64,000 nt of DNA from CAVWDI01 sp046259385. Lineage in GTDB: Bacteria > Chloroflexota > Anaerolineae > Anaerolineales > UBA4823. The position numbers and the translations under genes were made by a program. Position 1 is the stretch's first letter. Each line of letters starts with the position of its first letter. The stretch lies in NCBI GenBank assembly GCA_046259385.1, contig JBJYWI010000291.1, positions 44,337 to 108,336 on the forward strand, written 5' to 3'. Below, in pieces: positions 42,839 to 51,726 of this stretch. The notes below the pieces were generated by a model. It saw only the letters and a program-made list of their open reading frames with translations, did no database searches and was not told where the DNA came from.

Positions 42839-43162
42839 ATGATGACAGCATTTACGATTACACCTGTCGAAAAAGGCATCTTGCGCTGCCACCATACGGC
42901 AGAATTCAGTAGCGAGGATGTACAATCACTGGCTGACTTCTTTTATGATTACGGCGGGAAACTGCTTATAGATTTGACTGGAACCAGCGGCAAAGAATGT
43001 TCCAAGTACATGAAGCTTTTTCGCCCAATGATGCCTACTGCGGCTATCTTTGGCGCGGAAATTGACCCCGCGATTCTAGAACTGCCCGACAGCTATTACA
43101 CCCGTGAGGTGCGCTATTTCACATCGGAAAAAGAGGCCCTTGAATGGCTTCGTGAGCAATAG
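42839..43162 (+). CDS. STAS/SpoIIAA-like small protein
   Basis: A 107-aa protein between isp2 and hynL, 13 and 9 nt from them. The pattern LLIDLTGTSGKECSKYM in the middle and FTSEKEALEWLRE at the end resembles SpoIIAA-like STAS proteins. The standard hynS-isp1-isp2-hynL operon does not contain it. It may regulate or assemble the complex; the function is unknown. GGAG lies before the two ATG codons. Confidence 0.7.
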   Translation: MMTAFTITPVEKGILRCHHTAEFSSEDVQSLADFFYDYGGKLLIDLTGTSGKECSKYMKLFRPMMPTAAIFGAEIDPAILELPDSYYTREVRYFTSEKEALEWLREQ

Positions 43163-43171
43163 GAGATAAAC

Positions 43172-44911
43172 ATGGCCCAAAGAATAGTCGTAGACCCGAT
43201 AACGCGAATCGAAGGTCACTTGCGCATCGAAGCCGAGGTGGATGCGTCCAACAAGATCACTCAAGCGTACTCTTCCGGCACAATGGTGCGTGGAATCGAA
43301 ATTATCCTAAAAGGACGCGACCCACGTGAGGCCTGGGCTTTCACCCAGCGTGCCTGTGGTGTTTGCACCACTGTACATTCATTTGCCTCAATTCGTGCAG
43401 TAGAAGACGCTCTGGAGATTAAAATCCCCAAAGCAGCTAACCTGATTCGAAATCTGATGATCGCCCAGCAGTATGTGCATGACCATATTATGCACTTCTA
43501 CCATCTGCACGCCCTCGATTGGGTGGACGTAGTTTCAGCTCTCAGTGCCGACCCGGCAGAGACAGCTAAAATCCAGCAGTCGATTTCAAACTGGCATAAT
43601 GCTTCAGCTGGCTACTTCAGCGATATCCAGCGCAAAGTGCAAGCTATTGTGGACAGCGGGCAGCTCTCGCTGTTTGCCAATGCCTACTGGGGACATCCGG
43701 CTTACAAGCTGCCCCCCGAAATCAACCTGCTGGCAACGACTCACTACCTGGAAGCTCTCGATTGGCAGTCAACTGTTACCAAGATTCACACCATCTTCGG
43801 TGGGAAGAACCCCCACCCCAACTTCGTTGTTGGCGGTGTACCCATGCCGATCGATCCCAACAGCGACACAGCCCTCAATGCCGAACGTCTCTCGATTATC
43901 AAAGACTCAATTACACGCATGATTGAATTCGTTGATCAGGTTTATCTTCCTGATTTATTAGCAGTGGCGCCTTATTACCTTGATTATGCTGCCCTTGGCG
44001 AAGGGTTGGGTAACTTCCTGACATGGGGTGAATTCCCGGGCACCGACAACAGCGACACCTCACAATTCCTAGTGCCGCGCGCTGTAATCGTGGACCGCGA
44101 CCTCGCTAATATTCAGGAGCCCGATCCGCGCGACTTTGAGCTTATGAAAGAGTACGTGACGCATTCCTGGTACGAGTACAGCAAAGGTGACCAAGCCGGC
44201 TTGCACCCCTGGGAGGGCGAGACAGCCCTCAATTTCACCGGTCCCCAGCCGCCCTATGAGCAGCTTGCAGTTGATCAAAAATACTCCTGGCTCAAGGCTC
44301 CCCGTTGGAACGACATCCCCATGGAAGTCGGCCCGCTCGCCCGAGTCTTGGCGATGTATGCTACCAAGCACGAGCAAACCCAGGAACTGACCAACTACGT
44401 GCTGAAGACCTTAGGAGCGCCCATCGAAGCGGTCTTTTCGACACTTGGACGCACTGCTGCCCGCGCAATCGAAACAAAAGTCTTCGCCGATTCCATGCTG
44501 GGCTGGTACGATGAACTGATCGAAACTATCAAAGCCGGCGATACCGACACCTTCGCCGGTGACAAGTGGGAACCCTCAACATGGCCCAACCAAGCTAAAG
44601 GCTTCGGTTATATGGAGGCGCCACGGGGCGCCTTGGGACACTGGTGTGTGATTAAAAACGGGAAACTTTCCAACTACCAGATGGTCGTCCCAACCACATG
44701 GAACGCCTCGCCCCGCGATCATAACGGCGCGCCTGGAGCTTATGAAGCCTCATTGGTGAATACGCCCCTGGCGAAACCAGAATGGCCGCTTGAGATCCTG
44801 CGCACAATCCACTCCTTCGACCCCTGCATGGCCTGCGCTATCCATATGATTGACGCCGAAGGCAACGAGATAGGCAAGGTGGCTACCGGTTTGAACGTAT
44901 GTGTGAGTTAA
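43172..44911 (+). CDS. hynL: [NiFe] hydrogenase large subunit (HynL)
   Basis: A 579-aa catalytic subunit. The L1 motif RGIEIILKGRDPREAW, then RACGVCTTVHS (~65-75), supplies two nickel-iron ligands, and DPCMACAIHM near the C-terminus supplies the other two. The tail after the histidine is the peptide removed by the maturation protease. LRTIHSFDPCMACAIH is typical of uptake hydrogenases. It is complete, with AGGAG before the ATG. A terminator and the protease gene follow. Confidence 0.95.
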   Translation: MAQRIVVDPITRIEGHLRIEAEVDASNKITQAYSSGTMVRGIEIILKGRDPREAWAFTQRACGVCTTVHSFASIRAVEDALEIKIPKAANLIRNLMIAQQYVHDHIMHFYHLHALDWVDVVSALSADPAETAKIQQSISNWHNASAGYFSDIQRKVQAIVDSGQLSLFANAYWGHPAYKLPPEINLLATTHYLEALDWQSTVTKIHTIFGGKNPHPNFVVGGVPMPIDPNSDTALNAERLSIIKDSITRMIEFVDQVYLPDLLAVAPYYLDYAALGEGLGNFLTWGEFPGTDNSDTSQFLVPRAVIVDRDLANIQEPDPRDFELMKEYVTHSWYEYSKGDQAGLHPWEGETALNFTGPQPPYEQLAVDQKYSWLKAPRWNDIPMEVGPLARVLAMYATKHEQTQELTNYVLKTLGAPIEAVFSTLGRTAARAIETKVFADSMLGWYDELIETIKAGDTDTFAGDKWEPSTWPNQAKGFGYMEAPRGALGHWCVIKNGKLSNYQMVVPTTWNASPRDHNGAPGAYEASLVNTPLAKPEWPLEILRTIHSFDPCMACAIHMIDAEGNEIGKVATGLNVCVS

Positions 44912-44920
44912 TTCAAAAGT

Positions 44921-44954
44921 AACCCGGTTCCTGTTAGGAACCGGGTTCTTTCTT
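44921..44954 (+). terminator. Intrinsic terminator after hynL
   Basis: AACCCGGTTCC (44921-44931) pairs perfectly with GGAACCGGGTT (44937-44947), followed by CTTTCTT. It ends the structural hydrogenase transcript, and the protease gene begins only 8 nt later, so readthrough or an own promoter is needed for it. Confidence 0.8.
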
Positions 44955-44961
44955 ATTAAAT

Positions 44962-45450
44962 ATGACAAATCGGAAAATAGTCCTCGGAATTGGCAATACC
45001 CTGAACACCGATGAAGGCCTAGGTATCTGCGCATTAGATGGGTTGCGCGCCCGCCTCGGGGAACAGGATCAACTTGAAATCCTGGATGGCGGTACCCTTG
45101 GACTGAATTTACTGCCCCTGGTGGAGAATGCCAGCCATCTCTTGATACTGGATGCGGTCAATGTGGGAAAACCGCCCGGGACAGTGGTCGAGCTCGCAAA
45201 AGACGATATTCCACTCTTTCGCGGTATCAAAATGTCTGACCACCAGATTAGCTTCCAGGAAGTCCTGGGGCTGGCAAAAGTCCGCGATAAATTCCCCCAA
45301 TACTTGCACCTGATCGGCGCCCAACCGGCAAACCATTCTATCGGCGTTGGTCTCAGCCCGACCATCGAAGCTGTGATACCGGAGATAGTGGAGCGCGCAA
45401 TAACCAAACTTAACCAGTGGCGCATTATTTCTATCGAAGGTTCCAGATAG
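44962..45450 (+). CDS. Hydrogenase maturation protease
   Basis: A 162-aa HycI/HupD-type endopeptidase that trims the C-terminus of the large subunit after nickel insertion. Nickel-sensing acidic residues are in GNTLNTDEGLG (~12-22) and ILDAVNVGKPPG, with a histidine in NHSIGVGLSP. It immediately follows hynL and should be specific to it. There is no good ribosome-binding site except a weak T-rich leader after the terminator. Confidence 0.9.
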   Translation: MTNRKIVLGIGNTLNTDEGLGICALDGLRARLGEQDQLEILDGGTLGLNLLPLVENASHLLILDAVNVGKPPGTVVELAKDDIPLFRGIKMSDHQISFQEVLGLAKVRDKFPQYLHLIGAQPANHSIGVGLSPTIEAVIPEIVERAITKLNQWRIISIEGSR

Positions 45451-45483
45451 AATTGTTACTGAAATCCAAAAATCTGAGTTAAT

Positions 45484-46533
45484 ATGGATTACTACTTCCT
45501 TGACCTCGTATCCTGGCAGCATAGCCAGACCCTTTACCACGCGGCAGCCTATTTGGGGCGAGAAGCGCTGTTTATATTGCGCCCGAACTCACCGTATGTA
45601 TGCATCGGCTGCCATCAGGATGCCGAACAGGAAATTGACCTGGAATTCACTCGCGCTCACAATATCCCTGTGTTTCGTCGAGAAGTCGGCGGCGGGGCAG
45701 TTTACCTGGACGGCGAACAGCTTTTTTACCAGCTGATTATGCGCAGCGACCATCCAGTTATTCCCAACGATAAGGTCGAATTTTACCGCCAATTCCTGCG
45801 GCCAGTAGTTGATGTCTACCGGCAACTTGGCGTTGATGCGGCTTTCCAGCCGGTAAATGACATTGTTGTAAATGGGCGTAAAATCTCTGGCAATGGGGCT
45901 GCCGAAATCGAGGGCATGACTGTTCTGGTGGGCAATTTCATCATGGATTTCAATTACAAGATGATGAGCAAATGCCTGCGTGTATCCGATGAGAAGTTCC
46001 GCGATAAGGTTTTTAAGACTCTCAGCGATAATTTGAGTACCATCAAACGCGAAACCGGCTTGATCCCCTCCACGTCAGATTTAGCCGATAGGCTGGTCAC
46101 AGCATATCATCCACTGCTGGGCGAATTACAGGCCAAAGCATTGGATCAATTGCTGCTTTCTAAGGCTGATGAACTTTTCACCGAGATGAACACGGACGAA
46201 TGGCTTTTTGCCAACGACCGCCGCCGCCCGGGCGACAAGCAAATCAAAATCCGTGAAGGTGTGTATGTCCTCCAAAAAGTCCTCAAGCTGCCCGGCGGTC
46301 TTGTGCGCGCCAATGCCGTCCTCAAAGATGGCATCCTGGATGAAGTGCACTTCTCCGGGGATTTTTTCTTTTATCCATCCAGCGCTTTGCCAGAATTAGA
46401 ACAAACCCTGGTTGGAACCCGAGCCGACATCGAGCACCTGACTAAAACAATTCAATCCTTTTATAAAAAAAGGGAAATTGAATCCCCGGGGATAAAGGCT
46501 GAAAAACTGGCAGAGGTATTCATCCCTTTATGA
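45484..46533 (+). CDS. lplA: Lipoate-protein ligase
   Basis: A 349-aa ligase with the catalytic domain and the C-terminal accessory domain. Motifs are FRREVGGGAVYLD (~69-81) and NDIVVNGRKISGNGAA (~124-139), whose Lys binds lipoyl-AMP. It would activate lipoate and attach it to a lipoyl carrier. The only carrier in the window is the LbpA-like protein at 39072, at the other end of the hydrogenase locus, which makes that protein its probable client. Confidence 0.9.
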   Translation: MDYYFLDLVSWQHSQTLYHAAAYLGREALFILRPNSPYVCIGCHQDAEQEIDLEFTRAHNIPVFRREVGGGAVYLDGEQLFYQLIMRSDHPVIPNDKVEFYRQFLRPVVDVYRQLGVDAAFQPVNDIVVNGRKISGNGAAEIEGMTVLVGNFIMDFNYKMMSKCLRVSDEKFRDKVFKTLSDNLSTIKRETGLIPSTSDLADRLVTAYHPLLGELQAKALDQLLLSKADELFTEMNTDEWLFANDRRRPGDKQIKIREGVYVLQKVLKLPGGLVRANAVLKDGILDEVHFSGDFFFYPSSALPELEQTLVGTRADIEHLTKTIQSFYKKREIESPGIKAEKLAEVFIPL

Positions 46534-46802
46534 ACGGAAAGCAGGCATGTGTTCAGGTATCCCTGGTAAGGTCACAGTTCATTTAAACATAAGCTTTCAC
46601 TAAAGTATCTAGAGCAAGTGCGCCAGTCCTGTCGAATTTCAAGGATTGATTCGAGATTTCTCTTCTTTTTGATTGAGGCTTACCCTGTGTTTTGATGGTA
46701 ATTCCCTGTCTTTCCTGTACGGAATTCCTCCCTATCATATAAATACATTATTACCGTGAGCTATGTTATCTGAAGGGAACTCAAAAACCGCCGCGAATAA
46801 TT
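46534..46802. other. Intergenic region between convergent genes
   Basis: About 270 nt between the ligase stop and the stop of the convergent kinase gene. I see no open frame or strong hairpin. Confidence 0.4.
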
Positions 46803-48317
46803 TTACAAATCTGCGGGCAGCCAAACGGTGAAAACTGTGCCTTTTCCAACCCGGCTTTCCACCTCTATATTCCCGCCGAATACCTCCGCAATTGATTTCA
46901 CAATTGCTAGACCCAATCCACTGCCTGAATCGAGGCCATCGCTCTCATCAAATTGACGGACTCGAGCTTTATCCATACGGTAGAACCGGTTAAATATATG
47001 CGCCAGTTGATCCTCCGGAATACCTGGACCATTATCAGTGATTGCGACAATCCCCCAGGTTTGGCTATCCAATATCTTACTGGTAGTCTCTATTAAAACA
47101 TAAGCATCGCTTTTATCGTTATATTTGATCGCATTATCAATAAGGTTTGCCAGCATCTGCGACAGGAAGATATAATCCGCCCGGACGTAACATTCGTCCA
47201 GTGAGCCAGTTCTCAAGCCCACGTCCCTGGCTTGTGCCAGAGGAGTAAGTCGTTCAATTACATCGACCACAACCTCGCCAAGATCAAGCCTTTCAACCCG
47301 CATTGCGGTCCTGTCAGCATCCAAACGTGCCAGCAGCAGGAGTTCATTCACCAGTTTGCTCATCCACTCGTTTTCAGATTGAATTAGGCGAAGCGTTTTT
47401 TCATATTCTTCAGGTGTACGCCTTCTTTCAAGAGCACGATTGGATTCAAGCTCGATGATCGCCAGGGGGGAACGCAGCTCGTGGCTGGCATCTGCGGTAA
47501 ACTGCCGCTGTCGTTTGAAGGCTGCTTGAAGACGGTCCAGCATTCGATCAAAGGTGTCCGCCAATTCGCCTATTTCATCATTGCGTTGTAAATTAAGCCG
47601 TCGGTTCAGATCGCTTTCACTGATTTCACGAGCCGTATGTACAATATCCTGTACTGGTGTCATCGCTCTGTTTGCCAGCCAATAGCCTCCAGCAAATGCG
47701 ATTAACAAAATAACCATCGTGCTCAGAATAAGCGATAAAGCGAGCCGGGCCAGCTGTTCATCGGGATCAATGGGCAACGCTAGAAGAATAAAACCTCCCC
47801 AGCCGTGTTCAACCTGCAATGGGCTCAGCTCGAATAAATAGGCTTTTGTTGCCGTGCTTCCCTGGTTATCGCTTCCTGGAACATTGAAATTGATTGGTTC
47901 CAGGATTTGTTTCGATTTGTTCCAGGTTGCAATCATTGCAGTTAAAACATCGGATTGAGCTGCCCCCTGTTGGAGTGCGACTTTACCATCCAGATCAACG
48001 AGAGCAAATATTGCATCGTCTTGGAGCAATGGGACGTCGCTCTGGGGTATCGGCGCGGTTTGTTCTTCATCTTCTTCTTCTTGAGAGGTCAATTGAGAGC
48101 TGTAATAAGCAACTAGCTGCGATGATAGCCTTGAAAGGCTGTTTTCGGTCTCGACATATACGATTTGCCTCTGGCGGTTATATATAAACACAGAAAAAAC
48201 TGCTAGGATAACTGCCAGGATTGCTACGAATAGCAAAGTCAGTCGAAATCGAAAACTGTGCAAAAGGCGCCGCAATCTGGATGAGAACCGGGAAATCTTG
48301 ATTGTTTCCCTGGTCAT
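46803..48317 (-). CDS. Membrane sensor histidine kinase
   Basis: A 504-aa kinase. It has a membrane helix at ~22-45, an outer domain of about 145 residues with an acidic EEEDEEQ stretch, a second helix ~193-215, HAMP (~216-270), HisKA with TADASHELRSPLAIIE, and HATPase with NLIDNAIKYN, DNGPGIPED and SGLGLAIVKS. It overlaps the response regulator by 4 nt. The outer domain is not recognised, so the stimulus is unknown. It probably controls the divergent membrane-redox operon. Confidence 0.92.
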   Translation of the reverse strand: MTRETIKISRFSSRLRRLLHSFRFRLTLLFVAILAVILAVFSVFIYNRQRQIVYVETENSLSRLSSQLVAYYSSQLTSQEEEDEEQTAPIPQSDVPLLQDDAIFALVDLDGKVALQQGAAQSDVLTAMIATWNKSKQILEPINFNVPGSDNQGSTATKAYLFELSPLQVEHGWGGFILLALPIDPDEQLARLALSLILSTMVILLIAFAGGYWLANRAMTPVQDIVHTAREISESDLNRRLNLQRNDEIGELADTFDRMLDRLQAAFKRQRQFTADASHELRSPLAIIELESNRALERRRTPEEYEKTLRLIQSENEWMSKLVNELLLLARLDADRTAMRVERLDLGEVVVDVIERLTPLAQARDVGLRTGSLDECYVRADYIFLSQMLANLIDNAIKYNDKSDAYVLIETTSKILDSQTWGIVAITDNGPGIPEDQLAHIFNRFYRMDKARVRQFDESDGLDSGSGLGLAIVKSIAEVFGGNIEVESRVGKGTVFTVWLPADL

Positions 48318-49003
48318 GGTTTGTTTTCTTTGTCAGGTCTTAATAAACGGTAGCCTACCCCACGGATGGTCTCCAGCAATTTCACCTCAAAAGGATCATC
48401 AATTTTCCGGCGCAGACGCCGGACGTATACATCCACCACATTCGATCCGGATATAAAATCGAAATTCCACACATGGGCTAAGATCATTTCGCGGGTTAAT
48501 ATGCGGTTTGGAGAACGGACAAAATATTCAAGGATGCTGAATTCACGAGGAGTCAGTTTAATATCCGTATCACCGCGCTGGATATGGTGATTTGCCGGGT
48601 CAACAACGAGGTCGCCAACTTTCAACAAGGCGATCTTTTCAGATTTGTCCCGGCGCAATAAGGCGCGCAGGCGGGCGCGCAGTTCCATCATCGAAAAGGG
48701 TTTTACAAGATAATCGTCAGCACCGCTGTCTAATCCATCTACGCGATCTTCTACAGCATCCCGTGCTGTCAACATCAAGATTGGCGAATTTATCCCCTGC
48801 TGACGCAGGTCCCGGCACAAGTTGTAGCCGTCTTTTTTAGGCAGCATCACATCCAATATGATCAGGTCGTAAGGTGCAGAGAGTGCAAAGTCCTCACCTT
48901 CATCCCCGTCAAATGCGGAATCAACTGCATAGCCGTCCTCTTCCAGGCTTGTTCTTAAGGACCTATGAAACCTGCGGTTATCTTCCACAATCAGAATACG
49001 CAT
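48314..49003 (-). CDS. OmpR/PhoB-family response regulator
   Basis: A 229-aa regulator. Receiver: VEDNRRFHRSL, phospho-Asp in LIILDVMLPKKDGY, LTARDAV, LVKPFSM. The C-terminal winged helix has LTPREFSILEYFVRSPNRIL, then VVDVYVRRLRRKID and IRGVGYRL. This family binds direct repeats of about 7 bp spaced by 4 bp. An exact 7-4-7 repeat stands in the divergent promoter about 120 bp away, the most likely target. Confidence 0.93.
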   Translation of the reverse strand: MRILIVEDNRRFHRSLRTSLEEDGYAVDSAFDGDEGEDFALSAPYDLIILDVMLPKKDGYNLCRDLRQQGINSPILMLTARDAVEDRVDGLDSGADDYLVKPFSMMELRARLRALLRRDKSEKIALLKVGDLVVDPANHHIQRGDTDIKLTPREFSILEYFVRSPNRILTREMILAHVWNFDFISGSNVVDVYVRRLRRKIDDPFEVKLLETIRGVGYRLLRPDKENKP

Positions 49004-49123
49004 AACTGACCTTCAACACTCAATTCTACTCTGTGAAAATGAATATTAAATGACAAGTTTGGGGCAACTCACAAAGTCAATCTCGGATTATTTGATTGCG
49101 GTGAACCTGCCCGGAAATGGATT

Positions 49124-49157
49124 CTGTCATCATTCTGTCATTTTCATTCGCTATACT
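49124..49157 (+). promoter_or_regulatory. PHO-box-like direct repeat and promoter
   Basis: CTGTCAT (49124-49130), CATT, CTGTCAT (49135-49141) is a 7-4-7 direct repeat matching the classical PhoB box. Ten bases later stands TATACT (49152-49157) as -10. There is no separate -35, as in activator-dependent PhoB-type promoters. It reads into the operon starting at 49189 and lies beside the divergent OmpR-family pair. Confidence 0.7.
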
Positions 49158-49188
49158 GAAAAAACTGGAAATACTTGGAGGTAATCTC

Positions 49189-49611
49189 ATGCATACGAAA
49201 CGCACTCTATCACCGACCCAAAAATCTCTCCCGGCTTTGTTCGCGGCATTGACAATGGCTACATTTATATTTATGGCTGTCCTGGCTATTGGGTTCAATG
49301 CATTTTTTAATCCAAATACAACCGCAGCCAGTCCAGCAGCACAACCAGCTCCCCAGGTTGTTGTTAACAAACCCTCGATCCGGGATTTACAGGCAGCTAT
49401 CTCTCAATACCAGGAACGCGAGTTGCAATACCAGAGCGAACTGCAGCAGGCTGCCGACCAGATCAACCAGGTCAACCAGCAAAATCTCCAATACCAGAAT
49501 CTCATCCAGAACCTGCAGAATGCAGGCGTTATTCAAATCACCGCCGACGGGAGATTGTTAATTTCGAACAACCAACCGATTCGAGCCGAGCATTTTGAGG
49601 GTGATGATTGA
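49189..49611 (+). CDS. Small membrane-anchored coiled-coil protein
   Basis: The start is taken at ATG 49189 behind GGAGG, giving 140 aa. One membrane helix (~18-42, TFIFMAVLAIGFNAFF), a short Ala/Pro linker, then a Gln-rich amphipathic helix (~65-112) suited to a coiled coil and a short tail. I do not recognise a family. It is the first gene of the operon with ApbE and the ferric-reductase-like protein. Confidence 0.7.
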   Translation: MHTKRTLSPTQKSLPALFAALTMATFIFMAVLAIGFNAFFNPNTTAASPAAQPAPQVVVNKPSIRDLQAAISQYQERELQYQSELQQAADQINQVNQQNLQYQNLIQNLQNAGVIQITADGRLLISNNQPIRAEHFEGDD

Positions 49612-49650
49612 AACTTTATTAGAGAAACTCTTTCTATAAGGAGATATTCC

Positions 49651-49914
49651 ATGCATAAACTCACGAAAACCTTTCTTCACCTATATATTTCACTGATTTC
49701 AGTAGTCGCGTTTACTTTTGGCTGGGCTTTTCTGGCGCACTCACAAAAACCAACCCCATTGGTGCCGTCCCAGATGGAAATTTCCACATTAAACCAATCT
49801 GCTTTAGAACCAATCCCCTCGCTAAATCAATATTTGGGGCAGCGCGCCGTCTCTGAGTCAACCTTTAAAAATGCGAGTATCGCAACACCTCGTTTGCGAA
49901 CCGGGGGTTCCTGA
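49651..49914 (+). CDS. Small exported or membrane-anchored protein
   Basis: An 87-aa protein with an N-terminal hydrophobic segment (~9-30, IS-LISVVAFTFGWAF) that may be an uncleaved signal, then an unstructured-looking outer part ending ATPRLRTGGS. Its TGA overlaps the apbE ATG. I do not recognise it. Alternatively it and ApbE derive from one secreted protein split by the TGATG junction. Confidence 0.65.
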   Translation: MHKLTKTFLHLYISLISVVAFTFGWAFLAHSQKPTPLVPSQMEISTLNQSALEPIPSLNQYLGQRAVSESTFKNASIATPRLRTGGS

Positions 49915-50846
49915 TGGAATACGATGAATATATGGCTATGAATACAACAATCCAGGTGGCAGCTGAAGGCGATCGGTCCAGCATTCAACCCGGGTTCGAG
50001 AGGGTCAGGCATTTTATTGCCGAATGTGAGTCTCGGTTCTCTCGTTTCCGACAGGACAGCGAGCTCACTTCTCTCAACCGTTCTTCCGGTAAATGGTTCA
50101 CTGCTTCCGCTGGTTTGTTTGACCTGATCCAAGAAGTATTGGACCTGCACCAGATCACAAACGGTTTATTTGACCCTTCTATTCTCCCTTCTTTGATGCA
50201 GGCTGGCTATGACCGGAGCATGGACGAGATCCGTTCGTCAGGAACAATGCCGGCAATGAATTTCACTCCGCCATTTCAATCTCGCCTGGCGGAATCCAAA
50301 TTGGATCCTGAAAAATCTGCGGTTTATCTGCCTTCGGGTGTACAAATTGATTTAGGAGGAATTGCCAAGGGATGGATCGCAGAAAAAGCAACCCATTTGC
50401 TCTCGGAATATACTTCAGCTTGCGCAGTAAGCGCTGGTGGGGATATTTTCTTCCAGGGTACTCCTGTATGGGAACATGGCTGGAACGTTGCCTTGGAAGA
50501 TCCATACAATGAGAACGATGTGCTGGCTATTCTTCAGATCCAGAACGGAGCTGTGGCTACCTCCAGCACGGCTAAACGGAGATGGGTGCACGGCGACCAG
50601 GTCAGGCACCATATTATTGACCCGCATACCGGTAATCCAGCAGAAACAGAATGGGTCAGCGTTTGCGTTGGTGCTCCAAAAGCCACTGCAGCAGAAGCCT
50701 TTGCAACTGCCTTACTGATCGGAGGAAGTCCTGCGGGAACAAAACTGGCTGCAAAAACCCCCGGGTTGTGGTTTATTGCAGTAAATCCGGACGGCAGTTT
50801 ATGCGGTACTGAAATAAGCAAGGAGGTTGTTTATGAACCCGTCTAA
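49914..50846 (+). CDS. apbE: ApbE, FAD:protein FMN transferase
   Basis: A 310-aa ApbE family member, which attaches FMN from FAD to Thr/Ser of redox proteins. Motifs are the N-terminal MNTTIQV region, SRFSRFRQDSELTSLN, IDLGGIAKGWIAEKA (~143-157), SAGGDIFFQG, and HHIIDPHTGNPAE (~226-238) with the metal ligands. Unusually there is no signal peptide or lipobox; the upstream 87-aa gene carries one. No flavinylation target with an FMN-binding domain is evident in the window. Confidence 0.92.
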   Translation: MEYDEYMAMNTTIQVAAEGDRSSIQPGFERVRHFIAECESRFSRFRQDSELTSLNRSSGKWFTASAGLFDLIQEVLDLHQITNGLFDPSILPSLMQAGYDRSMDEIRSSGTMPAMNFTPPFQSRLAESKLDPEKSAVYLPSGVQIDLGGIAKGWIAEKATHLLSEYTSACAVSAGGDIFFQGTPVWEHGWNVALEDPYNENDVLAILQIQNGAVATSSTAKRRWVHGDQVRHHIIDPHTGNPAETEWVSVCVGAPKATAAEAFATALLIGGSPAGTKLAAKTPGLWFIAVNPDGSLCGTEISKEVVYEPV

Positions 50847-51603
50847 TTTGAGCTACCCGGCAAACAGCGCCAGGAAAACCCGAATTTCGTCTGATTTTCT
50901 CGCCTTTGGCTTGGTTGCAATCATCCTGGGATTGGCAGGATTGGTACTGGCATCCTTTGCTGGTTCATCTTTAAAGGCTGCATCGAATTGGTTTTTGAAT
51001 CTCAACTCAGAAAAAACCACCTGGTATCTAACCCGGTCGGCTGGTATTGTTTCTTACCTGATGCTTTGGTTGTCCACAGTTTGGGGACTGCTTATTCCCA
51101 CTAAATTATTAGGAAATTTGCTCAGCGGCGAATTTACTTTTGATTTTCACAAATTTATTTCGCTGCTTTCGCTAGTATTTCTAGGTCTGCACATCGCAGT
51201 GCTGACGGCTGACCAATATATGCCGTTCACCTTAAGCCAATTGATAGTGCCATTCACATCCCCATACCGGCCTCAGTGGATTGGGATTGGAGTTATATCA
51301 TTTTACATCCTGCTGCTGGTTACAGTCACATTTTATCTGCGCAAACGGATTGGAATGAAGACCTTCCGCTATATTCATTACTCCAGCCTGCTGGCTTACC
51401 TTGGGGCAGTCCTGCACGCATTTATGTCTGGAACCGATTCGTCCCTGCCAGCAGTTATGTTTATATACATTGCTACATTCTCGATCGTTATATACTTTAC
51501 CGTTTACTGGCTGGTAAATCAATTGGTTTTTCGCCAAGGAATAAAAAACAAACCAAATCATCAACAATATGGAAATCCTATAACAACTGGCGAATTCAAA
51601 TAA
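50833..51603 (+). CDS. Ferric-reductase-like membrane haem protein
   Basis: The start is taken at ATG 50833 behind AGGAGG, inside the end of apbE, giving 256 aa. It has about six membrane helices. Histidines for two haems lie in FDFHKFISLLSLVFLGLH and IHYSSLLAYLGAVLHAF. There is no FAD or NAD(P) domain, so it is a membrane electron conduit comparable to MsrQ/FRD-type proteins. Coupling to apbE suggests transfer of electrons to an outer flavoprotein. Confidence 0.85.
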   Translation: MNPSNLSYPANSARKTRISSDFLAFGLVAIILGLAGLVLASFAGSSLKAASNWFLNLNSEKTTWYLTRSAGIVSYLMLWLSTVWGLLIPTKLLGNLLSGEFTFDFHKFISLLSLVFLGLHIAVLTADQYMPFTLSQLIVPFTSPYRPQWIGIGVISFYILLLVTVTFYLRKRIGMKTFRYIHYSSLLAYLGAVLHAFMSGTDSSLPAVMFIYIATFSIVIYFTVYWLVNQLVFRQGIKNKPNHQQYGNPITTGEFK

Positions 51604-51726
51604 GGGTATGCCAGGATAATAAGGAACTTTCCACTACCTTGGTATTCAACGCAGAACAAAAAAAACAACTTCTGGATTATCTTCTTTCTTATATTATGAA
51701 ACCTAACCAATTTGGAGGCAAATACA

